The notes beneath the pieces were generated by a model. That model saw nothing but the letters and a program-made list of their open reading frames with translations. It was not told where the DNA came from and made no database searches. From the NCBI GenBank assembly GCA_020630245.1, contig JAHDBZ010000002.1:19434-42341 (forward strand): a DNA stretch of 22,908 nt. Direction: 5' to 3'. Of the stretch, positions 14,927 through 21,681 are shown piece by piece. The stretch is from Candidatus Altimarinota bacterium. GTDB lineage: Bacteria; Patescibacteriota; Gracilibacteria; UBA4473. The position numbers and the translations under genes were made by a program. Within the stretch, counting starts at the first letter, position 1; the number at the start of each line of letters is the position of its first letter.

Positions 14927-16100
14927 AGACCGAGGCAGCGACCGGTACCGCAAATATCATACCCATGATGGCCAAGCCGATACCACCGATGGCAGCTCCG
15001 AGAACCGCACCGGCAGATAACGCCAGGAGTACTACGATCGGAGAGAGTCCAGTAGTTTTTTCCATGATCATTGGCGCCAGGAAGTTGCCTTCCAGGATCT
15101 GAGAGATACCGATCCAGACTAGTACTGCCACAACCAGCACCCAAGAGATATTGACCGCGATTAGTACGCAGAGTAGTCCGGTCAGGAAAACTCCGACGTA
15201 AGGGAATAGGCTCATAACGGCGGTTACGAGCGCAATCGTAAAGGCGTATTTCATATCGAGGGTAATTTCGAAGATTTTCATACCGATGTACATGAAAGCT
15301 CCGAGACTAAACATCAGGATGAGTTGTCCGCGAAACCAGTCACCGATTTTTCCCTGTACTTTGCTAAAATTTTCGACCCAGTATTTTTGTTTTTTATTTG
15401 GTAGTAGCGTCATAAAGAAGTGGCCGACTTTTTCCCGTTCAAGAAGGATGAAGAACATCAGTACCAACGTGAAAATGACGTTAAATACCCCGGCGAATAC
15501 TTCTCCTACCACGCCGAGGGTAGAACCGGCAAAGCCGCGTAGTTGATTGGCGAGGTTGGTAATATTTTCGGTTAGCAGAGATTGGATCTGTTGTGGATCA
15601 AAATTAGCCTCTCGTAGACGTATGCTGAGCCAAGAGTTATTGTCTACGGATGTGTTGGTGAGGACGGCGCGGATATCACGCGTGATTTCCAGTAGTTGTT
15701 CAATAATGATCGGAATAACGGTTGTAAACATCAGTCCCATCACACCAAAGAAGGCTAAGTAGATCAGTGATATCGAGAGAGGACGTGATAGGTGCCATTC
15801 TTCAAGCTTAGAAACGATTGGCGAAAGTGCGACAGACAAAAATAACGCGACCACCGTCATGATGAGGATGGATCGTAGCTGATACATCAGTCCCAAAGCA
15901 ATCAGAAACAATGTTGTAATGGCCAGAACTTTTATCACCGTGTCGGTGCTGATTTTAAGCTCAAGCGTCTCTCGTTTTTTCGGCTTGCTGGTTGTTTTTT
16001 GCACGGGCACCTTTGGTGTGCGCTGAGCTTTCTGATAATTCTCTCGAATGCTTTTGATGTCTTTGAGTCGAGAGCCGACGGTGTTTATTATTTTTTTCAT
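14895..16100 (-). CDS. AI-2E family transporter (UPF0118 membrane protein)
   Basis: Integral membrane protein of 401 aa with the AI-2E/UPF0118 pattern. A basic cytoplasmic N-terminus (to about residue 50) is followed by a group of hydrophobic segments, a soluble central region (about 145-195) and a second group of helices. The family's signatures are a conserved LLEREKVG-type stretch after the middle helix and LFPYVGVFLTG, ISQILEGNFLAPMIMEKTTGLSP and GAAIGGIGLAIMGMIFAVPVAA. Family members include TqsA of E. coli (AI-2 efflux) and sodium-proton antiporters, so the substrate cannot be told from sequence. The start is the first ATG, with no ribosome-binding site. The last codons overlap prmC on the opposite strand. 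Confidence 0.9.
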   Translation of the reverse strand: MKKIINTVGSRLKDIKSIRENYQKAQRTPKVPVQKTTSKPKKRETLELKISTDTVIKVLAITTLFLIALGLMYQLRSILIMTVVALFLSVALSPIVSKLEEWHLSRPLSISLIYLAFFGVMGLMFTTVIPIIIEQLLEITRDIRAVLTNTSVDNNSWLSIRLREANFDPQQIQSLLTENITNLANQLRGFAGSTLGVVGEVFAGVFNVIFTLVLMFFILLEREKVGHFFMTLLPNKKQKYWVENFSKVQGKIGDWFRGQLILMFSLGAFMYIGMKIFEITLDMKYAFTIALVTAVMSLFPYVGVFLTGLLCVLIAVNISWVLVVAVLVWIGISQILEGNFLAPMIMEKTTGLSPIVVLLALSAGAVLGAAIGGIGLAIMGMIFAVPVAASVSIFVDEYLQR

Positions 16101-16110
16101 TACTTTTAAA

Positions 16111-16138
16111 TTTTTATATTAAAAAGGCTAAAAAACAA
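16111..16138 (-). promoter_or_regulatory. Possible promoter of the AI-2E family gene
   Basis: Minus strand: TTGTTT (16133-16138), 16-bp spacer, TAAAAA (16111-16116), ending 10 nt before ATG 16100. TATAAA (16113-16118) is an alternative -10 with a 14-bp spacer. Confidence 0.35.
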
Positions 16139-16144
16139 CTCCTT

Positions 16145-16160
16145 TCCTGCGAAAGCAGGA
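16145..16160. repeat. Hairpin with GAAA tetraloop
   Basis: TCCTGC-GAAA-GCAGGA is a perfect 6-bp stem. This CCTGCGAAAGCAGGA form is a common dispersed intergenic repeat unit in bacteria. A second hairpin, ATCCCGG-TCAAG-CCGGGAT, lies at 16228-16246 in the same spacer (16101-16285). Confidence 0.5.
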
Positions 16161-16196
16161 ATCCAGTCTAGACTTTTAATTAGTGGGCGTCACCAA

Positions 16197-16222
16197 GAAA
16201 AAAGACCTCCGTGCTGGAGATC
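16197..16222 (-). terminator. Intrinsic terminator of the 70-aa gene
   Basis: Minus strand: GATCTCC-AGCAC-GGAGGTC (16204-16222, one G-T pair) followed by a seven-base T-run (16197-16203). It sits 64 nt after the stop codon. Confidence 0.65.
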
Positions 16223-16285
16223 TTGGGATCCCGGTCAAGCCGGGATAGATAGCGACAACAGCTCACTGCGTTCGCTGTGTCTTAT

Positions 16286-16498
16286 CTACTTATTCTGAGA
16301 TCGAGAAATCTGTCGAGCCTTGTGGATCGTGTGTTTATTAAGACGTGGGCAGTATTTGCGAGCCGTGAAGGCTTTTACGTCTGTATTGGTTGGATTGAGC
16401 ATGATCTTGTAGTTTTCCACTCGTTTTCCAAGCTGTTCGTAAAGCTCGGTACAGTAGAGAGCGAAGAATGCGCGTTTTTTTCGACTAGGACGGGCCAT
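16286..16498 (-). CDS. Small basic protein, 70 aa, unknown function
   Basis: The protein begins MARPSRKKRAFFALY and is basic throughout, with Lys, Arg and Tyr in quantity and two cysteines (LYCTEL and KYCPRL). The first 10 residues look like an RNA- or DNA-contacting tail. I considered a ribosomal protein but cannot match it to a family. Evidence that it is real is good: a strong promoter (TTGACA-16-TATTTT), a leader of about 45 nt made of a 7-bp repeat, and an intrinsic terminator downstream. It lies alone between the ferredoxin and AI-2E genes, all on the minus strand. Confidence 0.65.
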   Translation of the reverse strand: MARPSRKKRAFFALYCTELYEQLGKRVENYKIMLNPTNTDVKAFTARKYCPRLNKHTIHKARQISRSQNK

Positions 16499-16502
16499 GG
16501 TT

Positions 16503-16533
16503 AGTTATCAGTTAACAGTTAACAGTGAACAGT
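16503..16533. repeat. Four-copy 7-bp tandem repeat in the leader of the 70-aa gene
   Basis: Copies on the plus strand are AGTTATC, AGTTAAC, AGTTAAC and AGTGAAC (16503-16530), then AGT. On the transcribed strand this gives GTTCACT, GTTAACT, GTTAACT, GATAACT just before the ATG at 16498. Confidence 0.7.
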
Positions 16534-16548
16534 GTGTTCAGCTGGGGG

Positions 16549-16576
16549 AAAATAGGGAGATTGCGAGTAGTGTCAA
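16549..16576 (-). promoter_or_regulatory. Promoter of the 70-aa basic protein gene
   Basis: Minus strand: perfect -35 TTGACA (16571-16576), 16-bp spacer, -10 TATTTT (16549-16554). Leader of about 40-45 nt. Confidence 0.7.
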
Positions 16577-16586
16577 CTTAAGTTTA

Positions 16587-16618
16587 GCGAGAATGCTAGA
16601 TTGCGAGAACGCTAGATT
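16587..16618. repeat. 16-bp direct repeat, two copies, between ferredoxin and the 70-aa gene
   Basis: GCGAGAATGCTAGATT (16587-16602) and GCGAGAACGCTAGATT (16603-16618) differ at one base. The second contains GAGAACGCTAGA, also found at 10556-10567. Confidence 0.8.
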
Positions 16619-16648
16619 TTTGATCTTTCGTGTTCTTGTGTCTGTGGT

Positions 16649-16951
16649 TTACAGGTTTTCCGAACTGACTTCGATTTCTGCTTCTTCTGGAGCGTCGAGC
16701 TTGAGACTCGCAATACAGCTAAGGATCTCGTCGTCATCTACCATGATGTGCATCGGGCCAACGGCTTCTTTTTCGAGGTGCTCCATGCCTTTTGTGACTT
16801 TGCAGCAGCAAGTGCGGCAGGCTCCGGCCCCGCAGGACATAGGGATTGGTGCTCCGGCATCTTGGATCTGGGTAGAGAGAGCTTCCTCACTGTTTCCTTG
16901 GAACTCAGCGACGATCGCCCCCTGACTATTTTTGACTGTTATTTTTGGCAT
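16649..16951 (-). CDS. [2Fe-2S] ferredoxin
   Basis: Plant-type ferredoxin fold of 100 aa that would carry one [2Fe-2S] cluster for electron transfer. Cluster cysteines are C40, C45 and C48 (CGAGACRTC, the CxxxxCxxC motif) and C79 (LSCIA), with extra cysteines at C49 and C50. The opening MPKITVKNSQG fits the first strand of the fold, so ATG 16951 is preferred over a TTG 42 nt upstream that would overlap the promoter. The tail is acidic. No reductase or partner gene is adjacent. It is divergent from def, across a 101-bp AT-rich spacer holding promoters for both. Confidence 0.92.
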   Translation of the reverse strand: MPKITVKNSQGAIVAEFQGNSEEALSTQIQDAGAPIPMSCGAGACRTCCCKVTKGMEHLEKEAVGPMHIMVDDDEILSCIASLKLDAPEEAEIEVSSENL

Positions 16952-16958
16952 TACTTCG

Positions 16959-16986
16959 TTTGTAACCAAACTCAGTAAAATTTCAA
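16959..16986 (-). promoter_or_regulatory. Ferredoxin promoter, predicted leaderless
   Basis: Minus strand: TTGAAA (16981-16986), 16-bp spacer, TACAAA (16959-16964), ending 7 nt before ATG 16951. Confidence 0.5.
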
Positions 16987-17016
16987 AGCTCAAATTTTAA
17001 ATTTTAAATTTGGATT

Positions 17017-17045
17017 TTGAATTTATCTGCATCTTCCTGTACAAC
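17017..17045 (+). promoter_or_regulatory. def promoter, predicted leaderless
   Basis: TTGAAT (17017-17022), 17-bp spacer, TACAAC (17040-17045), ending 7 nt before ATG 17053. The sequence up to the start, GATCTGATG, is the same as at the 630-aa gene. Confidence 0.5.
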
Positions 17046-17052
17046 GGATCTG

Positions 17053-17523
17053 ATGCTTCTCGATATCGTAACTGGTGCCAATACTCCTGTCCTGCGCGAA
17101 AAAGCGCAGCCAGTGACGGAGTTTAACGACGAATTAAAGCAGCTCGTTGATAACATGGTCGAAACCATGCTCAGCCCTGGCCAAGGGGATGACGTCAAAG
17201 GAATCGGACTTGCCGCCAATCAGATTGGAGAACTGCAACGGATCATGATCGTGACGTTTAACGTCAATACGACAAAGAAACACAAAGTCGTCGCTATGAT
17301 TAATCCGGAGATCCTTGAATACGGTAAAGCCGAAGTTAGCTATGAAGAAGGCTGTCTCAGTCTGCCAGGTCAATACGGTCAGGTAACCCGCTCGGCCAAG
17401 ATTAAAGTCCGCTGGCAAAACGTCGAAGGTAACTGGTGTGAGAAAAAACTTGATGGCTGGGACGCTCGGATCTTTCTACACGAATATGATCACTTGGAGG
17501 GGGTCCTGTTTATTGATTACTGA
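17053..17523 (+). CDS. def: Peptide deformylase
   Basis: Metalloenzyme of 156 aa that removes the N-formyl group from new proteins. All three motifs are present: GIGLAANQ (residues 50-57), EGCLS with metal ligand Cys101, and HEYDH (143-147) with ligands His143 and His147 and catalytic Glu144. ATG 17053 (MLLDIVTGANTPVLREKA) is preferred over a longer in-frame version starting at 17017, because it gives the family N-terminus and lies just beyond the promoter. The length is near the short end of the family. The TGA stop overlaps the end of the convergent 131-aa gene by 7 bp. Confidence 0.96.
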   Translation: MLLDIVTGANTPVLREKAQPVTEFNDELKQLVDNMVETMLSPGQGDDVKGIGLAANQIGELQRIMIVTFNVNTTKKHKVVAMINPEILEYGKAEVSYEEGCLSLPGQYGQVTRSAKIKVRWQNVEGNWCEKKLDGWDARIFLHEYDHLEGVLFIDY

Positions 17524-17912
17524 TCAAGGAGTGATTCGATGGCTTTGACCTGATCTCGGACTTTATTGACTAATGGTCTGTGAGGGAGAGCTTGCCAGCG
17601 TTTTTGATTGTTGTACCAAATCTCTAGCGCTTGGCGAAAGTACTGCACTTCGTTGAGGATGATCTCCATGACTTCCAACATGTCCTGCCCTTCAATTGTT
17701 TTGCCTTTTTTCGGTCGTATTAGACATGGATTGCTCAGATAAGCTTCTAGTGCATTGGAAAAAATCGAGAGAGCTTTTTCTGGTGTATTACGTTGATCAA
17801 CAATGAATGATTGCAGATAAAAATTGAATTTTTGCCTATCAAAACCCTCAAACTGACTCCCTTCTGCTAGCGCCTGAGTTATGAGGGGTTGTGTTTGGGG
17901 TGATTTTATCAT
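17517..17912 (-). CDS. Protein of unknown function, 131 aa (third gene of a three-gene operon)
   Basis: No family recognised. Mostly helical, without signal peptide or membrane helix. It has a Lys-rich loop near residues 67-71 (RPKKGK) and several Trp and Tyr in the second half. Its start ATG overlaps the stop of the 84-aa gene in an ATGA arrangement, which indicates translational coupling. Its stop overlaps def on the other strand by 7 bp. Confidence 0.7.
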   Translation of the reverse strand: MIKSPQTQPLITQALAEGSQFEGFDRQKFNFYLQSFIVDQRNTPEKALSIFSNALEAYLSNPCLIRPKKGKTIEGQDMLEVMEIILNEVQYFRQALEIWYNNQKRWQALPHRPLVNKVRDQVKAIESLLDQ

Positions 17913-18163
17913 GATGGCATGGCTTCTTTGAGGGCAAGTCGGCGAATCTCTCCTATTAAATCTCTTAGATCTTGGGGAATTGGCTGTTTTGACGCTTTTT
18001 TTTCAACGGTAAAGACCTCCTGGCGCGTATAGTCTTGGATAGTGACCATATTTGCATCACCTGATATCACGATATCTTTGGGCCCACCAGGAACTCTATT
18101 AAATTCGCGAATACCGTTTTCTCCTTCGTCTAATATATCCTGCAAAAATTCAAAATTATCCAT
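17909..18163 (-). CDS. Protein of unknown function, 84 aa (second gene of a three-gene operon)
   Basis: No family recognised. The N-terminus is acidic (FLQDILDEGENG), the middle beta-like (DIVISGDANMVTIQDYTRQE) and the C-terminus helical and basic (DLRDLIGEIRRLALKEA). No signal peptide or membrane helix. It starts 10 nt after the stop of the 186-aa gene and overlaps the 131-aa gene by 4 nt, so the three are read as one transcript. Confidence 0.7.
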   Translation of the reverse strand: MDNFEFLQDILDEGENGIREFNRVPGGPKDIVISGDANMVTIQDYTRQEVFTVEKKASKQPIPQDLRDLIGEIRRLALKEAMPS

Positions 18164-18173
18164 TTTTTAAAAA

Positions 18174-18734
18174 CTAAAACGGCATAAGCGCTGCCTTGAT
18201 TTCAGAGAAAAAATTATCAAATGAGAGTGTGTGTTGATGCGGGCTTCCTACTTTGAGAAATTTAGGCTGACTCTCTCCAGCAAATAGTAAAAATCCGACA
18301 CCAGATTCAGTCTGAGTTATTCGAGTTTCGTTTCCCTGTTTTTTAATTGTCAGTGTTCCAAAATTGGGCGTCTCAATCGTTAATTGGTCTGTGCCTTCGA
18401 TGAATTTTTGAATTAAACCAAAATGATCGAGGTCATTGAGACTTTCCTGTACGCGGGACAGAACAAAATGACTTGCAGTCGCTGGAGCACTCTTTGTAAA
18501 GGCAAATGGTTGAGATCTTAATTCAACGTCAATCCAATCAGGATTACTCGGCTTTTGAGATATCTCTATGCCGCCTAATTGCATTGTTGTTTGATTACTC
18601 AAAATATTGGTGAGAACACTGTAGACAGTTTTTTCTTGCATTTCTTTCATGTTTTTTGGGACATCTAAATTGATTTTCTGACTTAATTTAGATAAAAAAT
18701 AAAAATAGTCAACAAGTGTTGTCTTTGCCACCAT
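18174..18734 (-). CDS. Protein of unknown function, 186 aa (first gene of a three-gene operon)
   Basis: No family recognised. The first 50 residues are helical (VDYFYFLSKLSQKINLDV and on). The remainder alternates short beta-like strands, including TIETPNFGTLTIKKQGNETR and VGFLLFAG. No signal peptide, membrane helix or cysteine motif. AAGGCGG just before the ATG is one of few Shine-Dalgarno-like sites in the window. It is divergent from ftsH with 58 bp between starts. Confidence 0.7.
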   Translation of the reverse strand: MVAKTTLVDYFYFLSKLSQKINLDVPKNMKEMQEKTVYSVLTNILSNQTTMQLGGIEISQKPSNPDWIDVELRSQPFAFTKSAPATASHFVLSRVQESLNDLDHFGLIQKFIEGTDQLTIETPNFGTLTIKKQGNETRITQTESGVGFLLFAGESQPKFLKVGSPHQHTLSFDNFFSEIKAALMPF

Positions 18735-18792
18735 TCCGCCTTGCTCTTCAAACCTTTTTGACTACGCTCAGAGCCGTTAAAACTACATTGCA

Positions 18793-20643
18793 ATGGCCAA
18801 AAAACCAGGACCCAAAAATCTACCGAAAAAAAATAATCCTTTTAATTTCCTGATTCTCGTCGCGCTAATCGGAGCCGCGGCGGCACTTTTTATGCAGGGA
18901 GAGGAGGGAATTCAGAGTTTTGTCTCTGAGCCGCCGACGGAAGTTTCGATCTCGCAATTCATCGATAAATTCGAGGCGGCGGATTTTGAAAAAGTAGAAA
19001 TCAAAGACCAAAAAATTACTGCTACTGGTAAAGACGGTATTCAATACGAGACTTTCAAGGAGCTCAATGCCAATATGGCCGATCTAGGCCTGGATAAACC
19101 GCCAACCGGTACGATTATCGAAGTGGCGGATACTACGAGTGGTAAAATGTGGACGAATTTGATCATCGGACTGGCGCCATTCCTACTGCTGTTGTTGCTG
19201 ATCTGGTTCTTTATGCGGCGCGCTGGAAGTATGGGCGGCGAGAGCGGGCCGTTTGGATTTGGAAAATCAAAAGCACGGATCTATGACAAGACCAAACATA
19301 ACACGACCTTTAAAGACGTGGCGGGAGCCGAAGAAGCGAAAGAAGACGTGCTTGAGCTCGTAGACTTCCTCAAAAATCCTAAAAAGTACGAAAAAGCCGG
19401 GGCGAAAATCCCCAAAGGAATCCTAATGGTGGGACAACCAGGAACCGGGAAAACGCTCATGGCCCGAGCGATTGCAGGAGAGGCAAATGTTCCATTTTTT
19501 TCAGTGTCAGGTTCTGAGTTTGTCGAAATGTTTGTCGGAGTGGGGGCGAGTCGTGTGCGAGATCTCTTCAAAACTGCGAAACGCAACGCACCAGCGATCA
19601 TCTTCATCGATGAGATCGATGCGATTGGGAAGCAGCGTGGCGTTGGGAATGGCTCTGGAGGTCATGATGAACGCGAACAGACGCTCAATCAGATTCTGAC
19701 GGAGATGGATGGATTTGAACCAGGACAATCGGTGATCGTGATTGCCGCTACTAACCGTCCGGATGTGCTTGATAAAGCGCTACTGCGGCCTGGACGTTTT
19801 GATCGTCGAGTACACATCGATCTACCAGATATGGGGGCACGAGAAAAAATCCTCAAAGTGCACACCAAAAACAAAACTCTAGCACGTGGTGTCAGTCTCA
19901 AAAAAATTGCTTCTAAAACCGTTGGTTTTTCGGGTGCTGATATTGAAAACGTGATGAATGAAGCCGCGATTGCCTCGGTGAAAAATCGTCAGAAATCTAT
20001 TACCCAGAAAAATCTCGAAGAAGCCGTGGAAAAAGTTTCACTCGGGCCGGCTCGTAAATCACGACGGATTACCGACAAAGAAAAAGATATCATTGCGATT
20101 CACGAAGTCGGACATGCGATCGCTGGACACTTCACAGAAAACTGTGAACCGGTGCACAAGATCTCGGTTATTTCACGTGGTGGAGCGTTGGGGGTGACCT
20201 GGTTCCTGCCAGAGGAAGATACGTATCTAAATTCTGAAGCAAAAATGCGTGATGAAATGGTGTCTCTGCACGGCGGACGGATCGCAGAAAGATTAGTTTT
20301 TGGACAGACTACGACAGGGGCCTCTAGTGACCTAGAACGCATTAGCCGCATCGCGCGAGCGATGGTGATGACTTATGGTATGGGAGATCAGAAAAACATC
20401 GGTCCGGTCGTCTTCGAACAAAAGAACCGCAGCATGTCGGGTCTACTCGAAGGGACGGCGATTGACTGCAGTGAAGCAATGTCGGAAAAAATCGACGCCG
20501 AGGTAAAACGACTGGTACAAGAAGCCGAAGATCGGGCTACGAAGATCTTAAAAACACACTCGAAACTACTCCGAGAAATTGCTGATGATTTACTGGAGAA
20601 AGAAAATATTTCACGGGATGAGTTTCTGGCTTACTTCGAGTAG
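18793..20643 (+). CDS. ftsH: ATP-dependent zinc metalloprotease FtsH
   Basis: Membrane-bound AAA+ protease (616 aa) that degrades misfolded membrane proteins and regulators. Order of parts: N-terminal membrane helix (about residues 17-36), extracytoplasmic domain, second helix (about 118-138), AAA+ module with Walker A at 214-221 (GQPGTGKT, where GPPGTGKT is usual), Walker B IIFIDE (269-274) and the second region of homology RPGRFDRRV. The zinc protease domain has HEVGH (437-441) and the third zinc ligand Asp513 (SSDLERIS). The start is unambiguous (MAKKPGPKN) and lacks a ribosome-binding site. A TTGACT (18758-18763) lies 29 nt before the ATG, the same distance seen at the predicted leaderless genes, but a good -10 is missing. 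gmk follows after 25 nt. Confidence 0.97.
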   Translation: MAKKPGPKNLPKKNNPFNFLILVALIGAAAALFMQGEEGIQSFVSEPPTEVSISQFIDKFEAADFEKVEIKDQKITATGKDGIQYETFKELNANMADLGLDKPPTGTIIEVADTTSGKMWTNLIIGLAPFLLLLLLIWFFMRRAGSMGGESGPFGFGKSKARIYDKTKHNTTFKDVAGAEEAKEDVLELVDFLKNPKKYEKAGAKIPKGILMVGQPGTGKTLMARAIAGEANVPFFSVSGSEFVEMFVGVGASRVRDLFKTAKRNAPAIIFIDEIDAIGKQRGVGNGSGGHDEREQTLNQILTEMDGFEPGQSVIVIAATNRPDVLDKALLRPGRFDRRVHIDLPDMGAREKILKVHTKNKTLARGVSLKKIASKTVGFSGADIENVMNEAAIASVKNRQKSITQKNLEEAVEKVSLGPARKSRRITDKEKDIIAIHEVGHAIAGHFTENCEPVHKISVISRGGALGVTWFLPEEDTYLNSEAKMRDEMVSLHGGRIAERLVFGQTTTGASSDLERISRIARAMVMTYGMGDQKNIGPVVFEQKNRSMSGLLEGTAIDCSEAMSEKIDAEVKRLVQEAEDRATKILKTHSKLLREIADDLLEKENISRDEFLAYFE

Positions 20644-20668
20644 GGGTTTGTATTAAGTATTAGTTATT

Positions 20669-21277
20669 ATGGGTCTTATAAAGTGGTTACAAAAAATGTT
20701 TATGCACAAAGCCGGTCATATTTATTTCATCTCTGGGCCTAGTGGGGTCGGGAAGGGTACGGTGATCAATATGCTGCGAGAACGTCACCCAGAATTGGTG
20801 TTTCCACCGAGTTGTACGACGCGGGACCCTCGTCCGGGAGAGGTAGACGGCAAGACGTATTTTTTTATTACCAAGGAAGCTTTTCAAGCCAAGGTTGAAG
20901 CCGGTGATTTCCTAGAATACGCCGTTGTTCATGGTGGGAATTACTATGGCACGCTCAAAGACAAATTACTCATCCCGGCTCAGAATGGTCAGATTGTAAT
21001 CCGAGAGTTTGATGTACAAGGGTTTTCTCAGGCTCGAGAATTACTTCCGCGTGAGCTTTATACTTCGATCTTCATTCGGCCCGAGGGTGATAATCTCGAT
21101 GAGCTTGTAGAACGGATTACCGCACGTGCCCCGATTAGTGATGAAGAAATTGTGAAGCGGGTGGAATCTATGAAAAAAGAACTCGCGCTCGCCAATATTT
21201 ATGATCATCAGGTGATCTCACGGCATGGAGAGATTGAAGAGTTGTATGAAGTGGTGGCGGGTTTAATCGTGTCTTAA
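20669..21277 (+). CDS. gmk: Guanylate kinase
   Basis: Converts GMP to GDP with ATP in nucleotide supply. P-loop GPSGVGKGT at residues 23-31, GMP-binding SCTTRDPRPGEVDGKTYFF and EYAVVHGGNYYGT, then the lid region VERITARAPISDEEIVKR. ATG 20669 gives 202 aa. ATG 20702 would give 191 aa, nearer the family N-terminus, so the first 11 residues are doubtful. The usual Asn near the end (VxNxD) reads ISR here. It is probably co-transcribed with ftsH, from which it is separated by 25 nt. Confidence 0.95.
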   Translation: MGLIKWLQKMFMHKAGHIYFISGPSGVGKGTVINMLRERHPELVFPPSCTTRDPRPGEVDGKTYFFITKEAFQAKVEAGDFLEYAVVHGGNYYGTLKDKLLIPAQNGQIVIREFDVQGFSQARELLPRELYTSIFIRPEGDNLDELVERITARAPISDEEIVKRVESMKKELALANIYDHQVISRHGEIEELYEVVAGLIVS

Positions 21278-21303
21278 CGTTTCTGAATTTAAATACATTA
21301 GAA

Positions 21304-21327
21304 GGTCCCGGAATAAATCCGGGAACC
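21304..21327. repeat. Hairpin in the gmk/GIY-YIG convergent gap
   Basis: GGTCCCGGA-ATAAA-TCCGGGAACC forms a 9-bp stem with a one-base bulge. It may serve as the gmk 3' end, but the following plus-strand sequence is A-rich, so it is not a standard intrinsic terminator. Confidence 0.45.
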
Positions 21328-21334
21328 TAAAATT

Positions 21335-21362
21335 AAAAAAAGTTCCCGGCCATAGTGCCGGG
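21335..21362 (-). terminator. Intrinsic terminator of the comM/GIY-YIG transcript
   Basis: Minus strand: CCCGGC-ACTATG-GCCGGG (21345-21362), then AACTTTTTTT (T-run 21335-21341). It lies 15 nt after the stop of the GIY-YIG gene. Confidence 0.75.
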
Positions 21363-21376
21363 ATCTTCGTCTGTGC

Positions 21377-21679
21377 TTAAGAGTCATAAAAATTTCTAAA
21401 TATCTCTTCGTTTAAGTCTTTCCAAAAAGGATTGTTTTTGTTTATTAAATTCATCTTCCATGCTCTCCTATATCTTTTGATTTGAGCTTCGCGATGATAA
21501 GCATCGTTACGATCTTCCCAATGTTCAAAATATAGAAGCTTATGACAGTTGTATTTTGCGGTGAAAGATTTTTCAAAAATTTTTTCTTTGTGCTCTATCA
21601 TTCGGGCCACAATATCAAAAGTGACACCGGTATAGAGCACGGTGTGATTTTTATTAGTAATGATGTATACGGTGTACAT
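21377..21679 (-). CDS. GIY-YIG domain protein (YhbQ-like)
   Basis: 100-aa single-domain protein of the GIY-YIG nuclease superfamily. The two opening strands read YTVYIITN and LYTGVT, variants of GIY and YIG. The catalytic Arg is likely in ARMIEHK, and the Glu in HREAQIKRYRRAWK. Solitary proteins of this type are common in bacteria, and few have a known role; nucleic-acid cleavage or binding is likely. It starts 2 nt after the comM stop, so the two are one transcript, and it ends in a strong terminator. Family is sure, function is not. Confidence 0.9.
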   Translation of the reverse strand: MYTVYIITNKNHTVLYTGVTFDIVARMIEHKEKIFEKSFTAKYNCHKLLYFEHWEDRNDAYHREAQIKRYRRAWKMNLINKNNPFWKDLNEEIFRNFYDS

Positions 21680-21681
21680 TG

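Noticed and set aside
14895..16100. Quorum-sensing (AI-2 exporter) role
   Set aside because: The family name comes from one member. Substrates vary and no luxS or other AI-2 gene is in view.
16286..16498. 70-aa protein as a named ribosomal protein
   Set aside because: It is basic and small, but I could not match its pattern to any ribosomal family.
16952..16993. TTG 16993 as ferredoxin start
   Set aside because: It would add 14 residues encoded by the promoter, and the family fold begins at MPKITV.
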